Shown one piece after another: positions 42,750 through 51,838 of a stretch of DNA of 64,000 nt; position 1 is the first letter of the stretch; every line of letters starts with the position of its first letter. Under the pieces are notes generated by a model. That model ran no database searches. It was given only the letters and a program-made list of their open reading frames with translations, and was not told where the DNA came from. A program made the position numbers and the translations under genes. Source of the stretch: Brevundimonas sp. AJA228-03 (GTDB lineage Bacteria > Pseudomonadota > Alphaproteobacteria > Caulobacterales > Caulobacteraceae); contig NZ_CP059297.1 of assembly GCF_017795885.1 (NCBI RefSeq), positions 744,001 through 808,000 of the forward strand. Direction: 5' to 3'.

Positions 42750-44246
42750 ATGCCGAAGGGGAATGGAGACGTCGCGTCGGCGGTCCCTGACGTCCCGACC
42801 GCGCGCCAGGTCGGTGCCGAAGCGGAGCGCGGGATTGCAATGATTTGCGAAATCGCGGACGCCGTGTGGCGAGGCGTCAACCCTTCGGTCTCGAATCCAT
42901 CTGTGCAACCTCTCATTGGCCAGTTCGAAACGATACGCTATGGCGCAGCGATGGACTTGGGTACCGAGGACGCGTCCGGGAGCCGGGAGCTCTATCGCAG
43001 CCATTGCCTGGTGGTGCGAGAGGTTGCGAGCGGCGACAGGGACCACTGGGTCATCACGTTCGATAATTACGGGATCGGTCACGGCTTCGACCGTCCCGGG
43101 TTCGGTGAGGCATGGCTGAAGGCCCAGGGAATCTCGGCTATTCACGTCATGGGAAAAGCCGAAGACTGGTATCAGTACAGCGATATTGAGGCTGCTCTTG
43201 CGAGCGTTCGAACGGCGGTGGGAACGGCGTCGCGCGTCATCACCTATGGATCAAGCATGGGGGGGTATGGTGCGGTGCGTTTCGCCGATGCGATCGGGGC
43301 CCATGCTGCTCTGGCGCTGTCGCCTCAGTACACCCTGGACCCCGATATCGTCTCCCACGATCGACGCTGGGCCCAGGATGCGCACCGGATCGGCTGGATC
43401 AAGCGGATGAATGGCCGCTTGAACAGTGCTGCCAGAATCATCGTCGTTTACGATCCGCGCGGACCGGACGATTGGCACGGTCGACGGATTGCCGAGGAGA
43501 GTTCCGGCGACGTGATCCGTCTGCCCTTCACGGGACATCCGGTGACCAGCTTCCTGAGCGAGATTGACATGCTGGGATCGCTGGTCGTCGACGTGCTGCA
43601 CGACAGGCTGGACTCCCGCAACTTTGAACGAGAGGCCCGCGGCCGGCGCGCGACGAGCGGGGTCTACCTCGGTGAAATCGCGGGACTACAGCCGATGCAC
43701 CGTCAGGCGACCGCTCTGGCACTGGCACGCCGGGCGCTGGACGTCAGTCCCGCGAACCATCACGCGCGCTTGAATCTGGCGAAGCTGCTCCTCAGAGGAG
43801 ATGCGGTTGACGAGGCCTTGCTGATCTTTGAAGGACTCGTTGTCGATAGCGAGCAGGCGCTGCACTACCTTGTAAACTATGGACAGGCCCTGGCTGTCGC
43901 GGGCCGTTTGACAGACGCACGGGTGATTGCCGATCAGGTCATCGAGCGGGCCTCTGGCATTGCGCATCTCAATGCCTGGGCTGCCCAGCTTTGCTGGCTG
44001 AACGGCGATACTGCGCAGGCCAGGAAACTTATCCGAAATGCCGTCAGATTGGACCCTGTCAGCCAAGGCTATCTTGAGTTGGCTGTCGATTACCATCTGG
44101 GACACCCGACGATCGACATCACCGCGCCCGTCAGGTCGACGATCTGGCTGGAATTCGCTCGCTGGATCGCAAGGCATCGCATTTTCCAACAGCTTCCCGG
44201 AATATGGGTCCGCTGGCTTCGGGCCAATGCCTTGCCTGCGGTTTAG
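42750..44246 (+). CDS. Alpha/beta-hydrolase-like protein with C-terminal TPR region, function unknown
   Basis: This 498-residue protein has an N-terminal half resembling an alpha/beta hydrolase, with a full candidate triad. The nucleophile elbow is YGSSMGGYGAVRFADA (Ser169), the acid is in VVYDPRGPDDWHG and the His in LPFTGHPVTSF. The C-terminal half is helical TPR-like (LALARRALDVSPANHHARLN, LAKLLLRGDAVDEALLIFEG). No signal peptide is visible, so it is probably cytoplasmic. It sits between rhamnose synthesis and the ABC exporter, suggesting a role in glycan acylation, deacylation or export. No characterised homologue is recognised. Confidence 0.7.
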   Translation: MPKGNGDVASAVPDVPTARQVGAEAERGIAMICEIADAVWRGVNPSVSNPSVQPLIGQFETIRYGAAMDLGTEDASGSRELYRSHCLVVREVASGDRDHWVITFDNYGIGHGFDRPGFGEAWLKAQGISAIHVMGKAEDWYQYSDIEAALASVRTAVGTASRVITYGSSMGGYGAVRFADAIGAHAALALSPQYTLDPDIVSHDRRWAQDAHRIGWIKRMNGRLNSAARIIVVYDPRGPDDWHGRRIAEESSGDVIRLPFTGHPVTSFLSEIDMLGSLVVDVLHDRLDSRNFEREARGRRATSGVYLGEIAGLQPMHRQATALALARRALDVSPANHHARLNLAKLLLRGDAVDEALLIFEGLVVDSEQALHYLVNYGQALAVAGRLTDARVIADQVIERASGIAHLNAWAAQLCWLNGDTAQARKLIRNAVRLDPVSQGYLELAVDYHLGHPTIDITAPVRSTIWLEFARWIARHRIFQQLPGIWVRWLRANALPAV

Positions 44247-44460
44247 CGGTATCTGCCCCGTTCGGACTGACCGTGTGAGGCGCACGCGAGAAAACGGCCG
44301 GTGCGTCGCAATCGCCCGGACGTCCCTCGCCGTGAATTCCGGATCGATCCAGTGCGACCGGGGAGATGGGGCTTGCACGTCCGGGTCATTTCGAAGTCCA
44401 CTGGACGCTTGACGCTCGATTGAACCCGGCTCATTCAAACCCGGCGGAGGCGAAGTCCGG

Positions 44461-45261
44461 GTGGCCATTGAGAGTAGTTTTTTGACGATATCAGCTTCGC
44501 TCAGCAAGCAGTCGCGGATCATTACAGCGCTGGTGATGCGCGAGATGACGACGCGGTACGGACGGCAGGGACTCGGTTTCGCCTGGGTGATCGCAGAACC
44601 CCTGGTCTTCTGTTTCGGCGTCTTGATCCTGTGGAGCTTGACCAAGCCGCCTTACGAACACGGTGTGCGCCTCGCCCCGTTTGTGATGACCGGCTATATG
44701 TCTCTCATTCTCATCCGGCACTTCATAAGCCTGCTATCCAGCGCGCTTCAGGCCAATATGGGGTTGATGTATCATCGTCAGATCGCGCCTCTGCACATCT
44801 TCATGTCGCGCATTGTGCTGGAACTGGGCGGCGCGACCGGGGCATTTGTGGTGGTCTATACGGTGCTGCTGGCCCTGGACCAGGTCAGTCTGCCCTACAA
44901 CTATCTCTTGCTGTATGCGGGTTGGCTGTTGCTGGCCTGGGACGCATTGGGATTTTCGCTGGTGCTGACGGGACTGGCGATGCGCTATGACGTCATGGAA
45001 CGGCTGGTGCCCGTCATCAGCTATGTCCTGATCCCGATTTCCGGCGCTTTTTACATGGTATCATGGCTTGCGCCGGGGATGAGAACCTTCGTTCTATGGA
45101 TTCCGTTTGTCCACCCGATCGAGATGATCAGAGCCGGCGTTTTTGGCGAGTTCGTCGCGACATTCTATAATGCCCCCTACGCTATTCTGCTCGGCACGAT
45201 AATGACCATTATCGGGCTGCTCATCATATCCGCCTCGCGCGACCGCATCGAAGTCGAATAG
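44461..45261 (+). CDS. ABC-2 type polysaccharide exporter permease (Wzm/KpsM-like)
   Basis: This 266-residue permease has six hydrophobic segments and the family opening ITALVMREMTTRYGRQGLGF followed by WVIAEPLVFCFGVLILWSL. It exports an undecaprenyl- or lipid-linked polysaccharide with the ATPase encoded at 46471. The start is a GTG. The 214 bp upstream (44247-44460) hold no gene and probably contain the promoter. Confidence 0.9.
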   Translation: MAIESSFLTISASLSKQSRIITALVMREMTTRYGRQGLGFAWVIAEPLVFCFGVLILWSLTKPPYEHGVRLAPFVMTGYMSLILIRHFISLLSSALQANMGLMYHRQIAPLHIFMSRIVLELGGATGAFVVVYTVLLALDQVSLPYNYLLLYAGWLLLAWDALGFSLVLTGLAMRYDVMERLVPVISYVLIPISGAFYMVSWLAPGMRTFVLWIPFVHPIEMIRAGVFGEFVATFYNAPYAILLGTIMTIIGLLIISASRDRIEVE

Positions 45262-45307
45262 TAAGCTTGCCGAGACCGGACCCTCCCAGGGCCCAGATGG
45301 AACGAAC

Positions 45308-46471
45308 ATGGCCGATACGCAAATCAACTATCTGGGTCCCATTCCGGATGCCCTGACGTTCAGGCAATCCCCCAATCCATGGTGGAAGCGACTGCCGATC
45401 GGCTTTGTCGTGGTTGTCGCGCTGCCGACACTGGTCGCCGCCATCTACTATCTCCTGATCGCCACACCGCGTTACGTTTCGGAAGCGCGATTCATCGTAC
45501 GCGCCTCCAGCCAGTCGCAGCCGTCGGCCCTGGGGGTTGCGCTTCAAGGCGTGGGGCTGTCGACGACCCAGTCCGATGCGTTTGCGGTCCATGAATACAT
45601 CTCATCACGCGACGCCTTGGTCGAACTGGGTCAAAGGTTCGACATACCCTCTATTCTGAATCCTCGCGGTACGGATATCTTCTCGCGATACCCCCGGCCG
45701 TGGGATAGTCGGGATGAGGAAGGCCTCTACGAGGGCTTCAACCGTTTCGTGGTGGTGGGTTACAACTCATCCACCGGCATCAGCACATTGCGGGTTGAGG
45801 CCTTCCGGGCGCAGGACGCAATGCGTCTGAACCAGGCCTTGCTGGTCAGTGCCGAACGGCTGGTGAACCGGCTCAACGATCGCGCAAACGGTGACGCGGT
45901 ATCTGAAGCGACCATTGCTCGCGATGCCGCGCAAGCACGCTTGACCGAGGTTCAGCAAAAGCTGACCGCGTTCAGGAATCGCGAGGGTTTCATCGATCCG
46001 ACCCTCGCCGCGCGCGAAAGTTCGTCACTGATCGGTGGACTGCTGGCCACGGTGGCGCAGTTGCGCGCCGAGCGCGCCCAGCTCGCTGCCGAAGCCGGAC
46101 AAAGCCCCCAGCTACCGATCCTCGATCGTCGCATCACGGCCTACGAACGCGAGATTGCCAATGAGCGCAGCAAGGTCGCCGGAACGTCGGGATCCCTGGC
46201 CCCACGCGTGAGCGTCTATGATGACCTGAGCCTCCAGCGCGAGCTGGCCGATCGCGAGCTGACCCAGGCGACCACAGCTCTTTTGTCGGCGCAACAGGAT
46301 GCGCGCCGTCAAAAGCTGTATCTGGATCGCATCGTGAGCCCCAACCTGCCCGACAAGCCAACACAACCGCGTCGCTGGATCGCGATCCTTACCGTTTTCG
46401 CCACTGCCATGCTGATCTATGGGGTCGGCTGGCTGATTTGGGCGGGGGTGCGCGAGCACAGTCAGGACTGA
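45308..46471 (+). CDS. Capsule polysaccharide export inner-membrane protein (KpsE/Wzz-like PCP)
   Basis: This 387-residue protein has two transmembrane helices, near residues 28-48 (IGFVVVVALPTLVAAIYYLL) and 355-380 (ILTVFATAMLIYGVGWLIWA). A long periplasmic coiled-coil region lies between them (for example LQRELADRELTQATTALLSA), with the SEARFIVRAS start typical of KpsE/RkpR. It couples the ABC exporter to the outer-membrane Wza channel. The stop overlaps the ATPase start (TGATG). Confidence 0.9.
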   Translation: MADTQINYLGPIPDALTFRQSPNPWWKRLPIGFVVVVALPTLVAAIYYLLIATPRYVSEARFIVRASSQSQPSALGVALQGVGLSTTQSDAFAVHEYISSRDALVELGQRFDIPSILNPRGTDIFSRYPRPWDSRDEEGLYEGFNRFVVVGYNSSTGISTLRVEAFRAQDAMRLNQALLVSAERLVNRLNDRANGDAVSEATIARDAAQARLTEVQQKLTAFRNREGFIDPTLAARESSSLIGGLLATVAQLRAERAQLAAEAGQSPQLPILDRRITAYEREIANERSKVAGTSGSLAPRVSVYDDLSLQRELADRELTQATTALLSAQQDARRQKLYLDRIVSPNLPDKPTQPRRWIAILTVFATAMLIYGVGWLIWAGVREHSQD

Positions 46472-47157
46472 TGGCGAGCGACCCGACTTTGGCGACCGAG
46501 GCACCGGGGCTGCGCGTGACGAACGTCAGCAAGACGTTTCACGGCGCGACCCGCCCGGTCTTTCAGAACATAGACTTCACACTTGGCCGCAGTGGGCGAT
46601 TGGCCGTTCTGGGTCGAAACGGCCAGGGCAAGTCAACGCTGATCAAAATGCTGGGCGGCATCTTGCCCGCTACGGAAGGCGAGATCGCATGGAGCATGTC
46701 GTCGTCCTGGCCCATCGGCTTCGGGGGAGGGTTTCAGGGCAGCCTGTCGGGGCTGGACAACATCCGGTTCCTCGCCCGGCTTTACAATCGAAACTACAGC
46801 AAAACGTTGGAGCGTGTTGATGCGTTCGCAGAGTTGGGGCGCTCACTTCGTCTTCCGGTGAAGCACTACTCATCCGGAATGCGGGCGCGCCTCGCCTTTG
46901 GATTGTCGTTGGCGATCGAATTCGATTGCTATCTCATCGACGAGCTGGTGGCCGTGGGAGATGCGCGTTTCCAGCAGAAATGCCAGGACGAGCTGTTTCA
47001 GCGACGAAAGAATCGCGCATTCATGATTGCGTCGCATGACACAAGTCTGGTCGCTCATTACTGTGACCGGGCCATCATCATCGAAAGCGGCAAGTGCAAG
47101 ATCTTCGAGGACGTCGCGGAAGCGGTGGACATCTACTCCTGGCTTCGGACGGCTTGA
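46471..47157 (+). CDS. Polysaccharide ABC exporter ATPase (KpsT/Wzt-like, short form)
   Basis: This 228-residue nucleotide-binding subunit has Walker A GRNGQGKSTLIKMLGG, signature HYSSGMRARLAFGLSLA, Walker B CYLIDELVAVGD and switch His in IASHDTSL. It lacks the extra C-terminal carbohydrate-binding domain found in Wzt of some O-antigen systems and so resembles capsule KpsT. The stop overlaps the start of the next gene (TGATG). Confidence 0.93.
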   Translation: MASDPTLATEAPGLRVTNVSKTFHGATRPVFQNIDFTLGRSGRLAVLGRNGQGKSTLIKMLGGILPATEGEIAWSMSSSWPIGFGGGFQGSLSGLDNIRFLARLYNRNYSKTLERVDAFAELGRSLRLPVKHYSSGMRARLAFGLSLAIEFDCYLIDELVAVGDARFQQKCQDELFQRRKNRAFMIASHDTSLVAHYCDRAIIIESGKCKIFEDVAEAVDIYSWLRTA

Positions 47158-48029
47158 TGTCGGGCGAGACGCTTTGCGTAATGCTCGTGCCGTCAGCGGC
47201 CGGGGCCGCCTGGCGTGAGGCCCTGGCGGCGCGCGCCACAGACCTTGGATGGCTGGTCTCGGATGTCGCGACCGACCCATCGATCACTCCAGGGGCCGGA
47301 CTGGTCTTCGCTGATAGCCACGCCGCGATGCTGGCCTTTGCGCCGCATGCGCGAGCCGTGGTGATCGATACGACCCTCGACGATACGGTGGATTCCGATC
47401 TCACTGTCAGGCAAGCGGCGATCGTTCAAAGGTCGCACATGCTTGTCGAGGCGGAAATGGCGGCAAAACATGGTGCCACCGTTCTTCTCGCAACCAGGTC
47501 CCGGCTTGAGTTTCCCGTCCTTGGACCCGTCGAGCGGAAGCAGACGGAGAGGAGTCCCAACGGTGGGTCGGCCCTGGATTCACCCCTGGCTGTTTTTGAC
47601 ATATCGACGCCCGCCGGTCGGGCGCACTGGCATCCGCGCTGGTTTCATTATCCGGAGGGTCACACAGGAACCGTCGACCGACCGCTGCTCGACCTGACTG
47701 GCCGGATGCGGCCGGTGGTTTATGGCCCCTATATCCGCCTGCCCGAGGGTCGCTGGCGTGCGGAACTCAATGTTACCGTGGATACTGAAAACTCTCATGT
47801 GCCGTTGATTTTTGAGTGGGGTGCCGGGGTCGAGTTCAGCCGGGTGGTGACGACGATACGCCAGGCCGGAACCTATGCCGTCAGTCTTGAACATGTCTGG
47901 GAACAGCCCGATGCAGCCCAGCTGAGGATCTGGATCCAATACCCGATCTTTCAGGGCGTCCTTGGCTTCCAGGGCTGTGAGGTCAACCGTGTCGAGACCA
48001 CAGATCGCGATCAGGCCGCGCCTCACTGA
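47157..48029 (+). CDS. Unknown protein coupled to the ABC exporter, with a beta-rich C-terminal domain
   Basis: This 290-residue protein has no signal peptide. The N-terminal 100 residues look like a nucleotide-sugar or glycosyl-enzyme fold but carry no motif I can name. The C-terminal 110 residues are beta-rich, with PVVYGPYIRLPEGRWRAELN and VPLIFEWGAGVEFSRV. This resembles a sandwich-like module with loose similarity to the tail of the glycosyltransferase at 60165. Overlap with the ATPase gene (TGATG) ties it to export. It might bind the exported glycan in place of the missing Wzt domain; this is hypothesis. Confidence 0.65.
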   Translation: MSGETLCVMLVPSAAGAAWREALAARATDLGWLVSDVATDPSITPGAGLVFADSHAAMLAFAPHARAVVIDTTLDDTVDSDLTVRQAAIVQRSHMLVEAEMAAKHGATVLLATRSRLEFPVLGPVERKQTERSPNGGSALDSPLAVFDISTPAGRAHWHPRWFHYPEGHTGTVDRPLLDLTGRMRPVVYGPYIRLPEGRWRAELNVTVDTENSHVPLIFEWGAGVEFSRVVTTIRQAGTYAVSLEHVWEQPDAAQLRIWIQYPIFQGVLGFQGCEVNRVETTDRDQAAPH

Positions 48030-48187
48030 CCCTCTCTACGACTTCGACACCATGTTGTCCTGAGCAGGCGTCGTCCCCGTTGCCATAGAACGCCAGCGGC
48101 CCGCGCCCGGCCTGATCCGGCATCACCCCGTCCACCTTTGCGGGGGAGGATCTCTGACGGAGTCTCCCACAATCCCTGACCGGGCGG

Positions 48188-50482
48188 CTACAGGATCCGA
48201 CGCCATGTGCCCAGAACGGCGAATCCGAGCGGAGCGCCGCGACGGTGCTGCTCCTGCTGGATCGCCACGGCCTCCAGAGACATGACAGAGCCATCGGGCA
48301 AGGCATGCTGGCTTCGCACGGCGTAGTTGATCTCGCGCCCGCTGGGGGCCGCCGAGAACCGGCGGATCGAGAAGGTCACGGGATCAAGATAGGCCAGGGG
48401 TACGTCGGCCAGTTCGGCAGCGAACGTCCCGCTTTCGATCCGTACAGGTTGCGACACCTCCCATGTCAGGCCGAGGCAGCCTGGCAGCCAGCCGGGGCAA
48501 CCGGTATTGAGGGCCGTGCGCCATGTTGAGCTGAGCGCATCGCTCTCGAGCGACAGCAGGCGTCCGTTCAGGGCGGTGCGCCCGAGGCCGAACTCGCCCG
48601 ACAAGGACGCGTCTTTCCAGAGCGCGAACTCGCCGCCAAGCGTGCCGAACCGGGTATGGGAGGGCAGCGCAAGCCCGGATCTCGACGGAAGATAGGCACC
48701 CAGCGGGCCCAGCCGTTCGTCCAGATTGCCCAGGCTGAGGTTCACCGAGCCCTCTCGTCCGCGCCAGCTTACTGCAACGCGCGCATAGGACGACGCATCG
48801 CGCTCGACCGGACGCAGCAGGGCTGTCCGGTCGCCTCCGCCGGTCTCGCCCGTCAGGGTGAAGGCTCCCAGATCGACGGCGCCGCGCATGGCATGATCCG
48901 CATTGGCCAGGGCGGTGAAGCCGTCTCCCGATCCACTGCGGAACGGCGATCGTGTGCCGCCCTGACCCTGCCAGGCCGAGAAGCCATAGCGTCCCGCCAC
49001 GATGTTCAGTCGCGCCTCGCGCGGCGGCTCGGCGCCCAGCCAGGGCGCGGTGAAGGGCGTGGCGCGATCGACGACCGGCTCCGGCTCCGGCAGGGGCGCG
49101 GACGTGGTCAGCGACAGGGTCGCGCCGGATGGAGTCGCGATCTGCACCGCCGAACTCTGCAGCGACACCGGGGTGCCAGGCTGGCGGCTGACGCGGGGCG
49201 CGGAGGGATAGACGCCGCCGAGGTCGGTACGGAACAGCCGATTGTAGGAATCGTAGCTGATGGTCGCCAGCGCTGTCTGGCCGACCATGGCGTCGCCGAA
49301 GGCCTTGCCGATGAAGCTGCCGGGCTGGGTCGCGACCTGAACCTGACCGCCGGATGCCGAGGGCGAACTGGTCGTTCCCACCGGAGCAAAGGCTCTGGCG
49401 ATGTCCAGCAGCCCCTTGCCATAGACGGCGTCCGTCCCGGCGTCGCCCGCATCGCGGGCCGTGGCCAGAAGCAGGCTGACCGCCTGACGCCCGGTCAGGT
49501 TGGGAAAGGCGTCCAGCAACAGCGCGAGCGCGCCCGCGACGGCCGGAGACGAAAAAGAGGTCCCGCTGCCCCGAAAGCAGGAGGTGCCGTTGCACCGGCT
49601 TATGATATCGACGCCGGGCGCGCTGATGAAGTTGGCGGCCGACACCCCGGCGCGGTTGGAAAAGCTGGCGATCTGGTTGGCGTTGTCGTGGGCCCCGACG
49701 ACGATGATGGCACCGGCGAAGCGGGCGTCGCTGGCATAGCGCCCCGGATATTCGGGATCGGCTGCCGTTGAATTTCCGGACGAAATGGCGAAAACAGCGC
49801 CCGCGTTGATGGCCCGTAGCAGGGCATTCTCAAAACTGGTCCCCAACCGGCCATCGCCGCCGATGGACAGATTGATGACACGCGCGCCGTTCGCCACGGC
49901 ATAGTCGATGCTTCGCGCCAGGTCGGTGCTGGCGAAACAGACGGTGTCTGTGGGGTCCGTGCAGTCGCTGATGTCGGATCGGATCGACAGGACTGTGGAG
50001 TTATAGGCCACGCCCACCGTGCCGAAGCCGTTGAACCCCGCCGCCAAGACCCCGGCGACGAAAGTGCCGTGGTTGTCGGTCCCGTTCGGCGCGTTGCGGC
50101 CCGAGACGATGTCGATCGAAAGGGGGGATATGCGCCCCGCCAGATCGGGCTGATCCTGTTGTACACCGCTGTCGATGACGCCGACCGTGATGCCCGCGCC
50201 GGTCGCGCCGGCATTCCAGGCCGTCATCGCCCCGACGTTGGCGACCCCGTAGTTGCGCAGATACTCGGTCGATGTCGCGGAGGGTACGGCGGGCGGCGGT
50301 GGAGGAGGAGGTGGTGGTGGCGGCGGAGGCGGAGGCGGAGGCGGAGGGGGCGGTGCCGGTATGATCGGCGTCGGGGTGGTCATTCCGCCCCCGCCGCCGC
50401 CACCGCATGCCGCCAGCGGCCAAAGCAGCAGCATCAGGGCACCCAGCGATATCCACCGACCGCGCCCACTGTGCGTTACCAT
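48188..50482 (-). CDS. Subtilisin-like (S8) surface lipoprotein with autotransporter-like C-terminus
   Basis: This 764-residue preprotein has lipobox LAAC (Cys26), seven Gly, 21 prolines (residues 44-64), and a peptidase S8 domain. The triad is Asp in GVIDSGVQ, His in NHGTFVAGVLAAGF and Ser in GTSFSSPAVAGALALLL. From about residue 480 on, alternating polar/hydrophobic strands (for example RLNIVAGRYGFSAW, VNLSLGNLDERLGPLGAYLP) end in VLGTWRRIL, resembling an outer-membrane barrel. The layout recalls the lipidated subtilase autotransporter NalP. A strong ribosome-binding site (GGAGGAGAGGG) precedes the ATG at 50482. It is opposite in strand to the surrounding export genes. Confidence 0.85.
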   Translation of the reverse strand: MVTHSGRGRWISLGALMLLLWPLAACGGGGGGGMTTPTPIIPAPPPPPPPPPPPPPPPPPPPPPAVPSATSTEYLRNYGVANVGAMTAWNAGATGAGITVGVIDSGVQQDQPDLAGRISPLSIDIVSGRNAPNGTDNHGTFVAGVLAAGFNGFGTVGVAYNSTVLSIRSDISDCTDPTDTVCFASTDLARSIDYAVANGARVINLSIGGDGRLGTSFENALLRAINAGAVFAISSGNSTAADPEYPGRYASDARFAGAIIVVGAHDNANQIASFSNRAGVSAANFISAPGVDIISRCNGTSCFRGSGTSFSSPAVAGALALLLDAFPNLTGRQAVSLLLATARDAGDAGTDAVYGKGLLDIARAFAPVGTTSSPSASGGQVQVATQPGSFIGKAFGDAMVGQTALATISYDSYNRLFRTDLGGVYPSAPRVSRQPGTPVSLQSSAVQIATPSGATLSLTTSAPLPEPEPVVDRATPFTAPWLGAEPPREARLNIVAGRYGFSAWQGQGGTRSPFRSGSGDGFTALANADHAMRGAVDLGAFTLTGETGGGDRTALLRPVERDASSYARVAVSWRGREGSVNLSLGNLDERLGPLGAYLPSRSGLALPSHTRFGTLGGEFALWKDASLSGEFGLGRTALNGRLLSLESDALSSTWRTALNTGCPGWLPGCLGLTWEVSQPVRIESGTFAAELADVPLAYLDPVTFSIRRFSAAPSGREINYAVRSQHALPDGSVMSLEAVAIQQEQHRRGAPLGFAVLGTWRRIL
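50286..50351 (-). repeat. CCN microsatellite encoding a 21-proline linker
   Basis: A GGN-repeat on the plus strand (runs of GGA, GGT, GGC) encodes 21 consecutive prolines between the lipid anchor and the protease domain. It is the second such tract in the window after gspC. Confidence 0.8.
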
Positions 50483-50679
50483 TTGAAGACCCTCTCCTCC
50501 GACATCGTCGGAGACCTTCGCCGCCCCTGGATGCACAATTCACTAATGGGCATGACTTGGCCAGCTGGACGATGGCGCAGGCCAGCGATGAAGCGGATCA
50601 CGCTTTCGCGACGTGCCGATGCTCTGGCATCGGTGCCCAAAGGCCGGTAAGCACCGGAGGTCTGACTGAAGTGGGTCCC

Positions 50680-51828
50680 ATGAAACACTCCGTGCTCGCC
50701 GTCCTGATTCTCGCCACCCTGGGTGGCTGCTCGACCGTGCCCCGTGACGGGCCGTCGGGACGGGCCATCGAGCGGGGTGCCGAGGCCGACGTCAACGGGG
50801 CCTCCTATGCCATCGTGCCGCTGGACTATGCCGTGGCCGAAAGGATCAAGGCGACGGCCGGTCCCGATCGTGGTTCGCTGGCGGCCGCCGCGAGCAGCCA
50901 GCCGATCGATGTCATCGGGGAGGGCGACGGGCTGATCGTCTCGATCTTCGAGCCAAGCGGCGCGCTGTTCGGAGGCGGCTCGTCCAGCACCAACATCCGG
51001 TCGGGCGGCCAGTCCCTTCCCGCCGCAACCGTTGATCGCGCGGGTGCCGTCGCCGTGCCTTATGCCGGTGCCGTCCGTGTCGCCGGCCTGACCACGACGG
51101 AAGCGGCGGCCGCCATCCGGCGCGCCCTCGTCGGCAAGGTCGGCAACCCCCAGGTCAGCGTCGTGCTGGCCGAAAACGCTTCCAACACCGTCACGGTGCT
51201 GGGCGAGGTTCGCGAGCCCGGACGCAAACCTCTATCGGTCAACTCCAACACGATTCTGGACGTCCTGGCCGCCGCCGGTGGGCCCGCGCGTCCCTCCCAG
51301 GACATCCGTGTGGATGTGCGGCGCGGAGACCAGACGTTTTCGGCACCCCTGACGGCTGTCTCGTCCAACTTCGAAGAAAACATCCGCCTGCAAACCGGCG
51401 ATCTGGTCAGTCTGTCCTATGTGCCCCGCCGTTACAGGACCTTTGGCGCGGTGAACGCTATCACGCTTGTCGACATGCCGGCGGGGGAAACGACGTTGGC
51501 CGACGTCCTCAGCCGGGTCGGCGGGCTGAACGACGCCGCTGCCAACGCGCGGTCCGTGATGGTCTTCCGCTTCGAGCGGCCCGAGGTGGCCGAGGCGCTG
51601 GGCATCACCCAGCCCGCGACCATCAAGGGCGTGCCGGTCATTTACCGCCTGAATCTGGAAGAAGGCGAAGGCCTGTTCACCGCTGGCAGCTTCGTGATCC
51701 AGCCCGAGGACATCATCTATGCGCCGCGTGCCCTGTCGGCCGAGGTCAGCAAGTTCTTCGGTCTGATCCAGCAGGTGACGCGCGTCGTCTATGACCTGTC
51801 CGTCACGAACACCCTGACCAGCAACTAG
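50680..51828 (+). CDS. Polysaccharide export outer-membrane lipoprotein (Wza-like)
   Basis: This 382-residue lipoprotein has lipobox LGGC (near Cys17), the polysaccharide biosynthesis/export domain (VIGEGDGLIVSIFEPSGALF, near residues 85-104) and SLBB-type repeats (VTVLGEVREPGRKPLSVNSN; LVDMPAGETTLADVLSRVGG). It forms the outer-membrane channel for the glycan exported by the ABC system. The start is the ATG at 50680; the 197 bp between it and the divergent protease gene hold both promoters. Confidence 0.93.
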   Translation: MKHSVLAVLILATLGGCSTVPRDGPSGRAIERGAEADVNGASYAIVPLDYAVAERIKATAGPDRGSLAAAASSQPIDVIGEGDGLIVSIFEPSGALFGGGSSSTNIRSGGQSLPAATVDRAGAVAVPYAGAVRVAGLTTTEAAAAIRRALVGKVGNPQVSVVLAENASNTVTVLGEVREPGRKPLSVNSNTILDVLAAAGGPARPSQDIRVDVRRGDQTFSAPLTAVSSNFEENIRLQTGDLVSLSYVPRRYRTFGAVNAITLVDMPAGETTLADVLSRVGGLNDAAANARSVMVFRFERPEVAEALGITQPATIKGVPVIYRLNLEEGEGLFTAGSFVIQPEDIIYAPRALSAEVSKFFGLIQQVTRVVYDLSVTNTLTSN

Positions 51829-51838
51829 GACCACCGGC

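Noticed and set aside
48030..48187. Possible terminator between the convergent 290-residue gene and the subtilase gene
   Set aside because: No strong stem-loop with a T tract could be found.
33390..50351. GGN/CCN repeats considered as CRISPR or other arrays
   Set aside because: They are in-frame proline codons in gspC and the subtilase gene with no spacer structure; no CRISPR array was seen in the window.
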